A stretch of DNA of 64,000 bases from Spirochaeta cellobiosiphila DSM 17781 (GTDB taxonomy: Bacteria > Spirochaetota > Spirochaetia > DSM-17781). The position numbers and the translations under genes were made by a program. Shown piece after piece: positions 43,699-52,944 of the stretch (position 1 is its first letter; every line of letters begins with the position of its first letter). The DNA lies in NCBI RefSeq assembly GCF_000426705.1, contig NZ_KE384554.1, positions 292,825 to 356,824 of the forward strand. Direction: 5' to 3'. The notes beneath the pieces are model-generated. The model made no database searches, was not told the origin of the DNA, and worked only from the letters and a program-made list of their open reading frames with translations.

Positions 43699-44353
43699 CA
43701 TAAGGACCAGTAATTAAACCAAGCCCTTCCTCCTCCCAGAGAGTGTATACTTCAATATAATCGATGGTATCCTGTGAGGAAGGTTTTAATTGATCCCAGG
43801 TACTATACCCGGAAAGGGTATGAATAGAAGAAATGAGCGTTCCATCCACATCATAATAGAAAATCAAATATTCCCTTTGATCACCTTCAATACGAATCCC
43901 CTCGTGTGAGACCTGAATTGAAGGAAAGGGAATACTTTGCCATTCAAAGATATTAGAATTGATATTAATATCCCGTTCATCCTGGCTTCCTCCTGTATCC
44001 ATTAAGATGAGGCGGTATACACCCCTATCCCAGTGAGGTTTCCTACCATTAACTAATCTACTGGATCCAACCCACTGTTCTTCCCTGATTTGATGAGTAT
44101 CCCACTCAGAAGCAAGGATATTCCAGTATCTGTGATGTTGATCATTGATGATATATAATGCTTTAAGATCTTCCATACCATCAGAATCATCACCAGTTAC
44201 ATATAGGGATAATTCTTCTTGCATTTCATGAGTAGCGGGATTATGACGTAGGTTAATCTGCCAAAAAGTGTCTACAATTTGAGGCTTATGCTCAGTACAG
44301 CTCATTAATAGCCATACAGATAGAATCAAGCCTAAAAAAGAGATTTTAGACAA
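43682..44353 (-). CDS. Lipoprotein, unknown function
   Basis: 223 residues. MSKISFLGLILSVWLLMSCTEHK is a lipoprotein signal with lipobox LMSC. The mature part is beta-rich with tryptophans (FWQINLRHNPATHEMQE, YRLILMDTGGSQDERD, QREYLIFYYDVDGTLIS); it could be an extracellular sensor-like or binding domain. It is the last gene of a minus-strand group with the SelB-like protein and methyltransferase and overlaps the SelB-like gene by 8 bases, and the convergent ParB-like gene by 17 bases. Confidence 0.75.
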   Translation of the reverse strand: MSKISFLGLILSVWLLMSCTEHKPQIVDTFWQINLRHNPATHEMQEELSLYVTGDDSDGMEDLKALYIINDQHHRYWNILASEWDTHQIREEQWVGSSRLVNGRKPHWDRGVYRLILMDTGGSQDERDININSNIFEWQSIPFPSIQVSHEGIRIEGDQREYLIFYYDVDGTLISSIHTLSGYSTWDQLKPSSQDTIDYIEVYTLWEEEGLGLITGPYVIPHA

Positions 44354-45554
44354 AACGTCTGCCTTCTTCCAGACAATCTACATAGCCTTCAGAATAGAGA
44401 TATTCTAGAAGAGCAAAAGACTTTTTACGTCCCCAATCTGTCTGTTCTTTTATATGGTCCAAAGTCAATTCCTGATCCCCCACTTTTTGTCGTAGCTCAT
44501 CAATAAGATTCTGAACTACCACTTTATCTAGGAGATATTCTTTACCTAGGGTACTTATTAAGTCTGAAGTCATTAATTGTTCATAGATATGGGCATGTAA
44601 GGGGTTACGGTCTTCCTGAATCATAATCCCCTTGAGACCAGAATCTTTTATTTTCTGTAAAATAGAAGAACCCAAGGGAGACAAAAGAGAGGATTCCTCT
44701 TCATTTGCCACAATATAATGGCCAATATTGTTTACTTTCAGAAGTTCTTTTTCTATTCCATAGGACAGAAGATTATTCACATAGTTATCCTGGAGGCCTA
44801 AACGCTCAAGAATTTCCTTTTTATTCCTGCCTCCTAAATATCTGCAAAACTTTATCAGTTTAGAGAGACAGCCTTTATGGTAATCTTCTTCCCATATATA
44901 ACATCCATATTTAAGAGTATGAGGGAAGACTATCTGGTCTTCACCTTGAGGAATGGCAACTACCCTATTTATCTTATAGAGAGCAAAGTAGAGAGAATAT
45001 ATAGTGATTCCCCGGTGATTAGATAAAAATTGTGCAAAACGATTCAAGTTAGTAGCCGCCAAATCCAAAGGGGCTAAAATGTAATATACAGATCCATCAC
45101 TTAGTTCTACATTATACCCTGGGGCCAAGGCAATTTTTTTGCGTAGGGATAGGGTCATAATCCTGTTTTTATCTACTTTTTTAGGTGTCGAATCAATATT
45201 TACTGATACAGAACCCCAATAAGGATGATCCATACTATTCCACTTTTTGAGAGTTAACCTGTCTGTGGAGGCAGATTTAAACTGATTTACCTTTATACCA
45301 TAGAACTTTGAACTAAAGTTCACGCTATCATCATAGGGAATTAACAGGTCATCTACCCGAAGATCCTTAAAAGCAATACCTTTGATAGAAGCGGTTTTCC
45401 CTTCTTTTGACTTGATGGAAATAATTTTACCACTAAACAAGTGTAGATATTTATCCTGCTCCCACTCATGATCAGATATTATTTCTATAAACTTTGAATC
45501 ACTAGATTGTGATTTTGATCTAATTATATAGATCTTTGTATTTGCGGACTCCAC
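44346..45554 (-). CDS. SelB C-terminal-like protein without a GTPase domain
   Basis: 402 residues from a GTG that overlaps the stop of the methyltransferase gene. The C-terminal end (about 355-402: LTLDHIKEQTDWGRKKSFALLEYLYSEGYV..., written in parts) closely resembles the last winged helix of SelB, and about 235-350 resembles the middle winged helices (LGGRNKKEILERLGLQDNYVNNLL, DKVVVQNLIDELRQKV). Residues about 20-180 look like strand-rich EF-Tu-type domains. There is no P-loop (GxxxxGK), DxxG or NKxD. Full SelB has about 600 residues with the GTPase at the front; this protein lacks it. It could be a SelB-derived RNA-binding protein or a decayed paralogue. Confidence 0.5.
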   Translation of the reverse strand: MESANTKIYIIRSKSQSSDSKFIEIISDHEWEQDKYLHLFSGKIISIKSKEGKTASIKGIAFKDLRVDDLLIPYDDSVNFSSKFYGIKVNQFKSASTDRLTLKKWNSMDHPYWGSVSVNIDSTPKKVDKNRIMTLSLRKKIALAPGYNVELSDGSVYYILAPLDLAATNLNRFAQFLSNHRGITIYSLYFALYKINRVVAIPQGEDQIVFPHTLKYGCYIWEEDYHKGCLSKLIKFCRYLGGRNKKEILERLGLQDNYVNNLLSYGIEKELLKVNNIGHYIVANEEESSLLSPLGSSILQKIKDSGLKGIMIQEDRNPLHAHIYEQLMTSDLISTLGKEYLLDKVVVQNLIDELRQKVGDQELTLDHIKEQTDWGRKKSFALLEYLYSEGYVDCLEEGRRFV

Positions 45555-46666
45555 TATCTTTCCTTTCTAGCCATTAGTATATGGTATTTATTGTTTTTAA
45601 GTTTAACCTGACAATGGGAGTATTGTCTAAAAAGATGCCTATCATAACCTAAATGATTATTAGCGATAACCCATAGTTCCCCCTTATCTTTAAGATGATG
45701 GTAACTTTCTTCCATCATTTGTATAGCGATTTGGGTAGTTTTTGAATTACCCATATGATAGGGAGGATTTAATAAGATCAAATCATATTTATTCTCATTG
45801 GGAATGGCATCATAGGAGGAAGACCAGTACAGATGACGAGCCTCCAGTCCATTTGCTTTTAGGCTTAACTGAGTACTATCTAATGCAAATTGAGAAGCAT
45901 CTGCAAAGTCTATAGTACAATCGGAATGCTCCTTTTTATAGGACATTCCCAAAATACCATCACCACAGGCCAGATCCAAGACTCTATGAGAATAAGGAAT
46001 GATATGCAAATTATCTAATAAGTATTGAGTTCCCCTATCAATTCGTCCTGAAGCAAAAACGCCCTCCGAATTAATGACCTCTATATTCCTGTAAGTGGTT
46101 TTAGTGTATTGCAAGAGAGGCTTTTTTTTTAGAGAGTTTTTCTTTACCCCCCTTAAATATCGTCCTTTCTTATAGCCCTTTGAAACAAAAACCTCATCAC
46201 AAAAAGACTCAAATAATTGTATATGTGCCTTGCTCATGTGCTTATCCATAAAAGGGATATATAAGTAGTCATTGTCATGCAAATGATATAAGCCTAATGT
46301 AATGTAATGTTGTAATAATGATATTTCCTTAGGAGGACTGATCACGATAGCGGAATAGTTCCCTGAAATATCATCCATGATCCCCTTGCTTTGTATTCGT
46401 TCCTGGGCATTGTTCATTCTATAATTATGTTCAGATTTTGTTTTATAATAGGCACTATCAAAGAGGGATACCCCTTTTTCTATAGGAAGGGCCATACTTA
46501 AAGCACCATATCGTTCATTTATAATAAGGCAGGAAGGAAGGGGGCCTTGATTTTCCAGATCTCGAATCAAACACTCTTCTCCCCCATTCCAGGCCTTCGT
46601 ATTTAGTCCTAAATCAATTATATCATCATCGAAACTTATTACCTTGTGTCCTAAATCTAACTTCAT
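45554..46666 (-). CDS. RlmG/RsmC-type rRNA guanine methyltransferase
   Basis: 370 residues, near the size of RlmG. The N-terminal half (about 1-190) is a degenerate copy of the fold, as in RlmG and RsmC. The C-terminal half (about 200-370) is the catalytic Rossmann domain: RVLDLACGDGILGMSY near residue 228, then DLILLNPPYHMG near residue 295 (the N-P-P-Y/F-H motif of G-N2 methylation), and IANNHLGY and KYHILMARK near the end. So it should methylate a guanine of rRNA with SAM. Which rRNA base cannot be told. Start ATG at 46666. It overlaps the next gene by one base (TAGTG). Confidence 0.85.
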   Translation of the reverse strand: MKLDLGHKVISFDDDIIDLGLNTKAWNGGEECLIRDLENQGPLPSCLIINERYGALSMALPIEKGVSLFDSAYYKTKSEHNYRMNNAQERIQSKGIMDDISGNYSAIVISPPKEISLLQHYITLGLYHLHDNDYLYIPFMDKHMSKAHIQLFESFCDEVFVSKGYKKGRYLRGVKKNSLKKKPLLQYTKTTYRNIEVINSEGVFASGRIDRGTQYLLDNLHIIPYSHRVLDLACGDGILGMSYKKEHSDCTIDFADASQFALDSTQLSLKANGLEARHLYWSSSYDAIPNENKYDLILLNPPYHMGNSKTTQIAIQMMEESYHHLKDKGELWVIANNHLGYDRHLFRQYSHCQVKLKNNKYHILMARKER

Positions 46667-46736
46667 TCTGCAAATGTAATAGATTTTCGATGTTTTGATG
46701 AGTATATTGTTTTAAAATAAACATAAGGAAGTTAAA

Positions 46737-47750
46737 GTGAGCCAAAATAGAAAATATTTCCCCGGTATATCTCCTAGAGCATGGGAGCATCCAGCAGATA
46801 CTGCAGCAATTCAAAGTTTGGAAAAAATACCTGCCTTTAAGGAATTAATCAAATTCTTCTTGAAATTCACTTCAGATAAATCTCTACGACTATTGTACTT
46901 GGCAAATGGTGTCAGAGTTACAGAGAAACAATATCCTAGAGTTCACAAACTTGTCATAGAAGCATCTAAAATCCTTGATATGGAAGAGGTTCCAGAGACA
47001 TTTGTCGTCTATAGTCCTGTCATGAATGCAACAACTCTTGGTGTCAATACACCTATTATAACTCTTAACAGTGCTATTGTCTCCAGTTTAACAGATGATG
47101 AGTTACTTGGAGTCATTGGACATGAAATAGGTCACATCAAAAGTGGACATGTATTATATAAGACCTTGATGTGGTTACTAGTGAATTTTTCTACTCAATT
47201 AATGCCCTTACCTATAGCTCAATTGGCAATTTTTCCTGTTGTAGCAGCCCTACGGGAATGGGATAGAAAAAGTGAATTAAGTGCAGACAGAGCAGAGCTG
47301 CTTGTCGTTCAGGATCCAGATGTATCCTATAGAACATTAATGAAATTAGCAGGTGGCAATAACATTGGAGAAATGGATATCAACCAATTTTTAGAACAGG
47401 CCGCAGAATATGAAGGTTCAGGTGATGCTATTGATGGTGTGCATAAATTATTGAATGTTATGTGGCAAACCCATCCTTTTCCTGTTATCCGATTACCGGA
47501 GATAAAGTCTTGGGTAGATTCTGGTGCTTATAACAAGATTTATGAAGGCAATTATCCTCATCAAAAACCAGAAGATGATGATCTATGGAAGATATGGCAG
47601 AAAGCTGGTGATAGTTATAAAGCTGATATGAATAAAAGCAATGATCCCCTTGTAAAAGGTCTTAATGAAGTAAGTAAAATGTTTGAGAAGCTGGGTAAAA
47701 ACGGATCAGACCTATTATCAGGAATTTTCAACAACGGAAACGATGACTAG
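46737..47750 (+). CDS. M48-family metallopeptidase (HtpX/Ste24-like)
   Basis: 337 residues from a GTG with AGGAAG about 7 bases upstream. LLGVIGHEIGHIKSGHVLY near residue 125 is the HExxH zinc site with the following H; LSADRAELLVVQDP near residue 180 holds the third ligand region (Glu/Asp). The first 100 residues are soluble and there is a short hydrophobic stretch (about 147-170) rather than the multi-pass HtpX layout, so this is the cytoplasmic or single-anchor M48 group seen in many bacteria. It precedes epmA, whose start lies inside its last codons. Confidence 0.85.
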   Translation: MSQNRKYFPGISPRAWEHPADTAAIQSLEKIPAFKELIKFFLKFTSDKSLRLLYLANGVRVTEKQYPRVHKLVIEASKILDMEEVPETFVVYSPVMNATTLGVNTPIITLNSAIVSSLTDDELLGVIGHEIGHIKSGHVLYKTLMWLLVNFSTQLMPLPIAQLAIFPVVAALREWDRKSELSADRAELLVVQDPDVSYRTLMKLAGGNNIGEMDINQFLEQAAEYEGSGDAIDGVHKLLNVMWQTHPFPVIRLPEIKSWVDSGAYNKIYEGNYPHQKPEDDDLWKIWQKAGDSYKADMNKSNDPLVKGLNEVSKMFEKLGKNGSDLLSGIFNNGNDD

Positions 47751-48702
47751 ACAGACTCAGATCATTCGTAACAAGATTAAAAGATATATTGAAAACTATT
47801 TTGAAGAATCGGGTTTTATAAGTGTAGAAACCCCTTCTATGGCCAAAGGAATTATCCCTGAAAGTCATATTGACAACTTTGTTACTTATTTAGAATCACC
47901 ATACAGAGAAGCAGAACCTCTTTTTTTGTTACCCAGTCCGGAATTGTATCTCAAACAACTAACGGCCCGGGGATGGGGATCTGTATATGAGTTTGCGAAA
48001 TCCTACCGCAATAAAGAATCTATCAGTCACCATCATTCCCCAGAATTCACCATGCTCGAGTGGTATAGAGATAAGGCTAATTATCTGGATAATATCCAAA
48101 CTACTAATGAGATCATTTATACATTAGGTCAAGAATATAAAGCCCCCTGGGCCAATAATGAACCTGAAGTCTTAAACATGAGAGATATATTCAAACAATA
48201 TACCCAGGTTGATTTGGATCTTAAACCTGATAGAGAACTATTAAATAAAGCTTGTATACAATTTGATCTTACGACAGGTGATACCTGGGAAGAAAGTTTC
48301 CATAGTTTGTTCTTGAGCCTGGTAGAAGATAATATACCAAAAGATAGAATGGTATATATTAAAGATTATCCAATTCAAATTCCTACCTTGGCAAAACCTT
48401 TAGCCCATAAGCCCTACTACGAACGATGGGAACTTTATATCAATGGTATCGAAATTGGTAACTGTTACACAGAAGAGTATAACAAGGAACTACTGGAAGA
48501 TTACTATGAAAAAGAAACAAAGTCCAAACTATCCCGTGATGAACGTATTCGTATTGACTCTGATTTTATAAATAAGATAAGCAATGAACAACACGCTAAT
48601 AGTGGTGTAGCAGTAGGTTTTGACAGATTAATTATGGTATTATTAGATATCGAAAAAATACAAGGGGTGATTAATTTTCCTCTATCTGATATAATCTTGT
48701 GA
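47743..48702 (+). CDS. epmA: Elongation factor P-(R)-beta-lysine ligase EpmA-like
   Basis: 319 residues, the size of EpmA (about 325) and only the catalytic class II aaRS domain of LysRS, with no anticodon-binding domain. Class II motifs are visible: FFVETPSMA-type motif 1 (here SGFISVETPSMAKG), motif 2 FAKSYRNKE..HHHSPEFTMLEWYR, and GVAVGFDRLIMVLL as motif 3. I start at ATG 47743 (MTRQTQIIRN), which overlaps the M48 gene's stop by 8 bases; the longer frame would have a TTG start 20 codons inside that gene. The efp gene is 24 bases after it, so enzyme and substrate are together. EpmB, which makes beta-lysine, is not visible. Confidence 0.88.
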   Translation: MTRQTQIIRNKIKRYIENYFEESGFISVETPSMAKGIIPESHIDNFVTYLESPYREAEPLFLLPSPELYLKQLTARGWGSVYEFAKSYRNKESISHHHSPEFTMLEWYRDKANYLDNIQTTNEIIYTLGQEYKAPWANNEPEVLNMRDIFKQYTQVDLDLKPDRELLNKACIQFDLTTGDTWEESFHSLFLSLVEDNIPKDRMVYIKDYPIQIPTLAKPLAHKPYYERWELYINGIEIGNCYTEEYNKELLEDYYEKETKSKLSRDERIRIDSDFINKISNEQHANSGVAVGFDRLIMVLLDIEKIQGVINFPLSDIIL

Positions 48703-48725
48703 AATTTTGACCTTAAGGAAGATCA

Positions 48726-49295
48726 ATGGCAATCATTAAAGCAGGCCAAATTGAAAAAGGTATGTTTTTATTCTATAAGAATGAACCTTATTTCGTGGCA
48801 GAAAGAGAATTTGTTAACCCAGGAAAGGGATCTGCCTTCTCTAGACTAAAACTTAAGAATGTAAGAACTGGTTCTGTACTTAAAGAAGTTAGAAAGACTC
48901 AGGATCAAGTAGAAGAAATCGATGTAGTTGATAAGGATGCTCAATTCCTTTATAGCGATGGGGAAACTTATAACTTCATGGATTCTGAAACATACGAGCA
49001 ATTTGGTGTACCTGTTAAAGGGTTTGAAGACCAAGGGTACTTTATGATGGAAGGCGAAACTTTCCGCTTAGTTGTTTGGAACGAAGAAGTTCTTGATATA
49101 AAACTCCCCCCAAAAATGGTATTCGTCGTTACTGAAGCCGAAGAAGCCGTAAAAGGTGATACTGTCCAAGGAACGACCAAAAACTGTACAATCGAAACAG
49201 GTCTACAAGTCAAAGTACCTATTTTCATCAAGCAAGGTGAAAAGATCATGGTAAACACGGAAACTAAGGAATATGTAGAAAGGGTTAACAAATAA
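48726..49295 (+). CDS. efp: Translation elongation factor P
   Basis: 189 residues, normal. The modification loop VNPGKGSAFSRLKLKNVRTG near residue 30 includes Lys in PGKG, the site that EpmA lysylates. ETYNFMDSETYEQ, PPKMVFVVTEAE and VKVPIFIKQGEKIMVNTETKEYVER cover the three beta domains. EF-P relieves ribosome stalling at polyproline runs; this window itself has EEPTPEEP-rich coding. Start ATG has AAGGAAG 6 bases upstream. Confidence 0.95.
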   Translation: MAIIKAGQIEKGMFLFYKNEPYFVAEREFVNPGKGSAFSRLKLKNVRTGSVLKEVRKTQDQVEEIDVVDKDAQFLYSDGETYNFMDSETYEQFGVPVKGFEDQGYFMMEGETFRLVVWNEEVLDIKLPPKMVFVVTEAEEAVKGDTVQGTTKNCTIETGLQVKVPIFIKQGEKIMVNTETKEYVERVNK

Positions 49296-49297
49296 GG

Positions 49298-50476
49298 ATG
49301 TTTGATCCTCATAAAGTTAACAAAGAGGTTTCCTTTAAATTCTATGGGGAAGACCTTAAATTCAGTCTTTCCCATGGATTGTTTAGCAGTTTTGACATAG
49401 ATGCTGGTTCAAAGTTTTTTCTAAAAGCCCTGGCTCAAAAAATAGATTGGTCTCAAATAACTTCTGTATATGACATTGGCTGTGGAGTCGGGACTCTCGG
49501 TTTATGTCTGAAAAAGAAGTTTCCCAGGTTACAGGTTTTTGTACAGGATAGAGACGCTTTGGCAGTAGAGTTCACCCTTCATAATGCCAAAAAAAACAAA
49601 ATCGATGTACAAGCTTCTACTGGATTAGCCCTTATAGATAGTCCTGAGGATAAGTATGATTTAATATTATCTAACATTCCAGCTAAAGCTGGAGAACCGG
49701 TCATTAAGGATTTTATAAATAATTCTAACCGTTTACTTAATGATAAAGGTTATATAGCCTTTGTTATTGTTAACACTTTAGCAGATATGGTCATACAGGA
49801 TATTCAAGACAGTGGTTATACTATCTGTCACAAAGAAGCAACAAAACAGCATACAGTAGTCATCTACCAGGCACCTCAAGAATCTGCTCCCTATCAAAGT
49901 GATATTAGCCTCTATATTAGACATAAGGGACGATTTCAGATTCAAAAGACTGATTACACACTTAGCACTGTTTACAATATTCCCGCCTTTGATAACCTAT
50001 CCTTCGAAATGAACCTGGCAGGAAAACTCCTTCGAAAACAGAATTGGGGAGGTAGTTGTCTATTTTATAATCCCGGCCAAGGACACTTATCCCAGTATTT
50101 GTCTGAGAAAAAAGGTTCTAATATCAAAGAGTATATATTTGCCAGCCGTGATGTACTGAGCTTGCGTATAGCTTCCTATAATTTGGTAGATAAACCTCAA
50201 AAAGAATATCCAGTAGCAGATTGGCTAAATTTATCCTTGATTATTCCCCCCAATACTATTGATAATGGGATAATAACTCTTGATCCCATAACGAAAACGA
50301 ATTGGGTAGAAGAGTTTTGGGAATATGGGCTTCCCCTTTTTAAGCAGGAATCACATATCTTAATTATTGGAAAAAGTGCGGATATCACGTCCCTACTCAA
50401 AAACAAGAAGAATGTTGTAACTCTGGATTCTCTAAAAGATAAGGGGAAAAGAGTTGTAATGTTAAAGAAGAATTAG
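49298..50476 (+). CDS. Class I SAM-dependent methyltransferase, RsmC-like
   Basis: 392 residues, starting 2 bases after the efp stop. An N-terminal Rossmann domain: YDIGCGVGTLGLCLKKKFP near residue 65 (motif I), VQDRDALAVEFTLHNAKKN (motif II), DLILSNIPAKAG near residue 125 (motif IV N-I/P-P-x), and FVIVNTLADMVIQDIQDSGY. The second half (about 200-392) resembles a decayed second methyltransferase domain (AGKLLRKQNWGGSCLFYNPG, SLRIASYNLVDKPQK) without motif I. This domain order, catalytic N-terminal and degenerate C-terminal, is opposite to RlmG/RsmC. Substrate is not known; rRNA or a protein of the ribosome is the natural guess next to efp. Confidence 0.75.
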   Translation: MFDPHKVNKEVSFKFYGEDLKFSLSHGLFSSFDIDAGSKFFLKALAQKIDWSQITSVYDIGCGVGTLGLCLKKKFPRLQVFVQDRDALAVEFTLHNAKKNKIDVQASTGLALIDSPEDKYDLILSNIPAKAGEPVIKDFINNSNRLLNDKGYIAFVIVNTLADMVIQDIQDSGYTICHKEATKQHTVVIYQAPQESAPYQSDISLYIRHKGRFQIQKTDYTLSTVYNIPAFDNLSFEMNLAGKLLRKQNWGGSCLFYNPGQGHLSQYLSEKKGSNIKEYIFASRDVLSLRIASYNLVDKPQKEYPVADWLNLSLIIPPNTIDNGIITLDPITKTNWVEEFWEYGLPLFKQESHILIIGKSADITSLLKNKKNVVTLDSLKDKGKRVVMLKKN

Positions 50477-50531
50477 TATAAATAGATAGATATTTATTTA
50501 TTAGTTTTATTATAAACATAAGGGTACTAAT

Positions 50532-50999
50532 ATGAGAGTAACTACAAAAGGACGATATGCTCTTCGTGCTGTTGTTAATTTAGCTGTTAACTATAAAGAC
50601 AAACCTATCAGCATAAGAACTATCGCAGAAGAAGAAAAACTTTCTCCAGAATTCCTGGAACAAATCTTTTTTAGACTAAAGAAGTCCGGAATTATTTCTT
50701 CAGTAAGAGGACCTGGTGGTGGTTTCAAAATGGATAGAGACAAGAGTGAAATATCCATTAAAGATGTTTTTGATGCTGTTGGTGAAGGCCTGGATTTAAC
50801 TCCATGCGTTGCTTGTCAGGAAAAAAATATGTCTACCTGTGAAAACAGTGATGATTGTCTTACCTATGATATCTGGGCCAATGCTACAGATCAGATTACT
50901 TCTTATTTTGCGAATATCAGCATTGAAGATATTCTAGTAAAACAAAAAGACAAGATCATTAAGGCTTTATCAACTGGAGACGATTTCGAAATCAAGTAG
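50532..50999 (+). CDS. Rrf2-family iron-sulfur transcription regulator
   Basis: 155 residues. MRVTTKGRYALRAVVNLAV and ISIRTIAEEEKLSPEFLEQIFFRLKKSGIISSVRGPGGGF (in parts) are the helix-turn-helix of Rrf2/IscR. Residues about 96-118 hold four cysteines (PCVACQ, TCENSDDC), enough for a cluster as in IscR, NsrR or RirA. The PGGG loop is normal. It could be the IscR-type regulator of iron-sulfur assembly, but no isc/suf gene is here. ATG with AAGGG about 8 bases upstream. Overlaps the end of the MscS gene by 8 bases on the other strand. Confidence 0.85.
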   Translation: MRVTTKGRYALRAVVNLAVNYKDKPISIRTIAEEEKLSPEFLEQIFFRLKKSGIISSVRGPGGGFKMDRDKSEISIKDVFDAVGEGLDLTPCVACQEKNMSTCENSDDCLTYDIWANATDQITSYFANISIEDILVKQKDKIIKALSTGDDFEIK

Positions 51000-52128
51000 G
51001 CTCTTTGAAATGGACGTCCATTTGTGGAAATGGAATACTGATAGAATTTTTATTGAGAGCATCATATATATTTAGAAGTGTCCAACTTCGAGTTCTGACT
51101 TTATTCTTTATATTTCCAATTTTAATCCATACTTCTAAATCGATTCCAGAACTCCCAAGGGATTTGACATAAACCTTGGGAGTTTCGTTATAGGCTTTGT
51201 AAGGACAGTTGTTCATCAACTCTTCCACCACTTCAATAGTCTGCTCAAGATTGCTTCCGTAAGCTACCTGAAAGTCAATTTTAAGAATAATAGACCTATC
51301 GTTATAACTGTAATTATGAATTACATCATTAACAATATGAGAATTGGGAATGATAATGGATTCGTTAGTTAACGTGGTGACATTGGTATAAAGAAGCTTG
51401 ATATGATCAACAATCCCTTCTGAATCCCCTACAAAGATATGATCCCCTTCCCTGATAGGTCTGGCAAAAATCAACGATAATCCTGAAAAGAAATTACTAA
51501 CAAGACCTTGTAAACCAAAACCAACTCCCAGTCCCAATACTCCAAAGATAACTGTTAAGGAAGACAAGTCCAAACCTATCATGGATAGACCTAATAAGCT
51601 AACAGCAGCCACTACAAAATATCTAATAAACAATCCAAGAACAGATATCCGTTCTTCTTCCAAGTTGAATGTAGGAAAAACTTCTGCAATAAAGAAATTC
51701 TTAGTGATTTTTGCTAACCAATTAGCTAGATAAAAGATGGGAAATAAAAGTAATAAGGTTATTAGATTTATCTTTGTCTGACCTGTCGTAAAAAAAGGTT
51801 GATTAAGAACTCTAAGGAAGACATCACCGATTCTTACTAGTTCAGCACCAAAGAGATGAAAAAAGACAAAAACCAAGGATATTATAAAGGATAAACGTAG
51901 GATAAGCCGTGAAAGTTTAAGAAAACTTTTTTTGAATTTATCATTCCAGCTAGCTTTATTAATTCCCTGGGCTATTAATCGTGACAATAAACGATAGGCA
52001 AAGATAGAAACAGTTAATGGAAGTAGAACCTTAAGAATAAGATCATACCAACTAAAGAGGATAACCCCATCCCATATTCGGATAGGGGTATTGATCGCAT
52101 GCCATAAAAATATAAATAATTCTTTCAC
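50992..52128 (-). CDS. Mechanosensitive ion channel, MscS family
   Basis: 378 residues from a GTG 2 bases after pyrF's stop. Membrane segments at about 20-45, 75-95, 115-135 and 160-180 lead to the pore helix SLTVIFGVLGLGVGFGLQGLVSNFFSGL (residues about 180-210), with the G-x-x-x-G/A packing of MscS. The family's cytoplasmic vestibule follows: ARPIREGDHIFVGDSEGIVDHI (the family's R-P-F-x-x-G-D) and beta-domain. It should open on membrane tension. It forms a tight pair with pyrF. Ends 8 bases into the Rrf2-type gene, which runs the other way. Confidence 0.88.
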   Translation of the reverse strand: MKELFIFLWHAINTPIRIWDGVILFSWYDLILKVLLPLTVSIFAYRLLSRLIAQGINKASWNDKFKKSFLKLSRLILRLSFIISLVFVFFHLFGAELVRIGDVFLRVLNQPFFTTGQTKINLITLLLLFPIFYLANWLAKITKNFFIAEVFPTFNLEEERISVLGLFIRYFVVAAVSLLGLSMIGLDLSSLTVIFGVLGLGVGFGLQGLVSNFFSGLSLIFARPIREGDHIFVGDSEGIVDHIKLLYTNVTTLTNESIIIPNSHIVNDVIHNYSYNDRSIILKIDFQVAYGSNLEQTIEVVEELMNNCPYKAYNETPKVYVKSLGSSGIDLEVWIKIGNIKNKVRTRSWTLLNIYDALNKNSISIPFPQMDVHFKEPT

Positions 52129-52130
52129 AA

Positions 52131-52922
52131 TTACCCTAACACGCGTTCTCTTGCTCTATTTAGTTGTTCTACATACTCTTTTGCAGCTTTTCCAGGATTA
52201 TCAGCATGGGCAATAGCTCTCACAACTACCGGGATGATTCCATATCCTTCGGAATTTAGACCAGCTTGTATTGCTTCATCCATTTGCCCTCCTTGAGCTC
52301 CAATACCGGGAGACAAAAACCAGGCCTTATCACTAATTTTTCTCACATCTCTGAGAGCCTTATATTTATTACCGGCAACAACAAGGCCAATGTTAGGATT
52401 CCAGGAAAGGGATTCTTCAGCGACTCTATGATAAAGAGGAACACCCTCTGCATCCTTGACTTCTTGAAATACAGCAGAGCCGGGATTGCTTGTATAACAT
52501 AGCATAAAGATTCCCTTATCCCCATATTCCAAAAAGGGTGTAACACCATCAATGCCCATATAAGGTGCCAAAGTTACAGCATCTACATTGAAATGCCCAA
52601 AAACACTTTTAGCATAGGCTTCGGCAGTAGCTCCGATATCCCCTCTTTTTGAATCTAATAGAACATCAATGTCATCAGGAATTAAAGTCAAAGTTTCTTC
52701 TAGAGCCTCAAATCCATACGCCCCATAAGCTTCATAGAAAGCCGAATTAGGTTTGTAAATAGCTGTATAAGCTGCTGTGGATTCAATCAATGCCTTATTT
52801 GCGTTGATGATTGCAGTCTTAGCTTCTTTGCCAGTTAATCCTTCATTAATTCTGGGGTCTAGTCCAACACATAATAAACTATTTTTGCGTTCGCATTTTT
52901 CTTTTAATTTGTCAAAATACAA
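52131..52922 (-). CDS. pyrF: Orotidine 5'-phosphate decarboxylase (type 2 PyrF)
   Basis: 263 residues. LLCVGLDPRINEGL, VLLDSKRGDIGATAEAYAKS near residue 85 (Asp-Lys-Asp catalytic set) and LSPGIGAQGG near residue 205 fit the type 2 OMP decarboxylase family, which converts OMP to UMP in the last step of de novo pyrimidine synthesis. I place the start at TTG 52922 because CGGAGG is 5 bases before it and a promoter (TTGACA-17-TATGCT) lies at 52945-52973, inside what would be the N-terminus if the frame were started earlier. The longer reading to 52973 would begin at the -35 box itself. Confidence 0.88.
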   Translation of the reverse strand: MYFDKLKEKCERKNSLLCVGLDPRINEGLTGKEAKTAIINANKALIESTAAYTAIYKPNSAFYEAYGAYGFEALEETLTLIPDDIDVLLDSKRGDIGATAEAYAKSVFGHFNVDAVTLAPYMGIDGVTPFLEYGDKGIFMLCYTSNPGSAVFQEVKDAEGVPLYHRVAEESLSWNPNIGLVVAGNKYKALRDVRKISDKAWFLSPGIGAQGGQMDEAIQAGLNSEGYGIIPVVVRAIAHADNPGKAAKEYVEQLNRARERVLG

Positions 52923-52944
52923 GTGAGCCTCCGAAGTTTTTACA

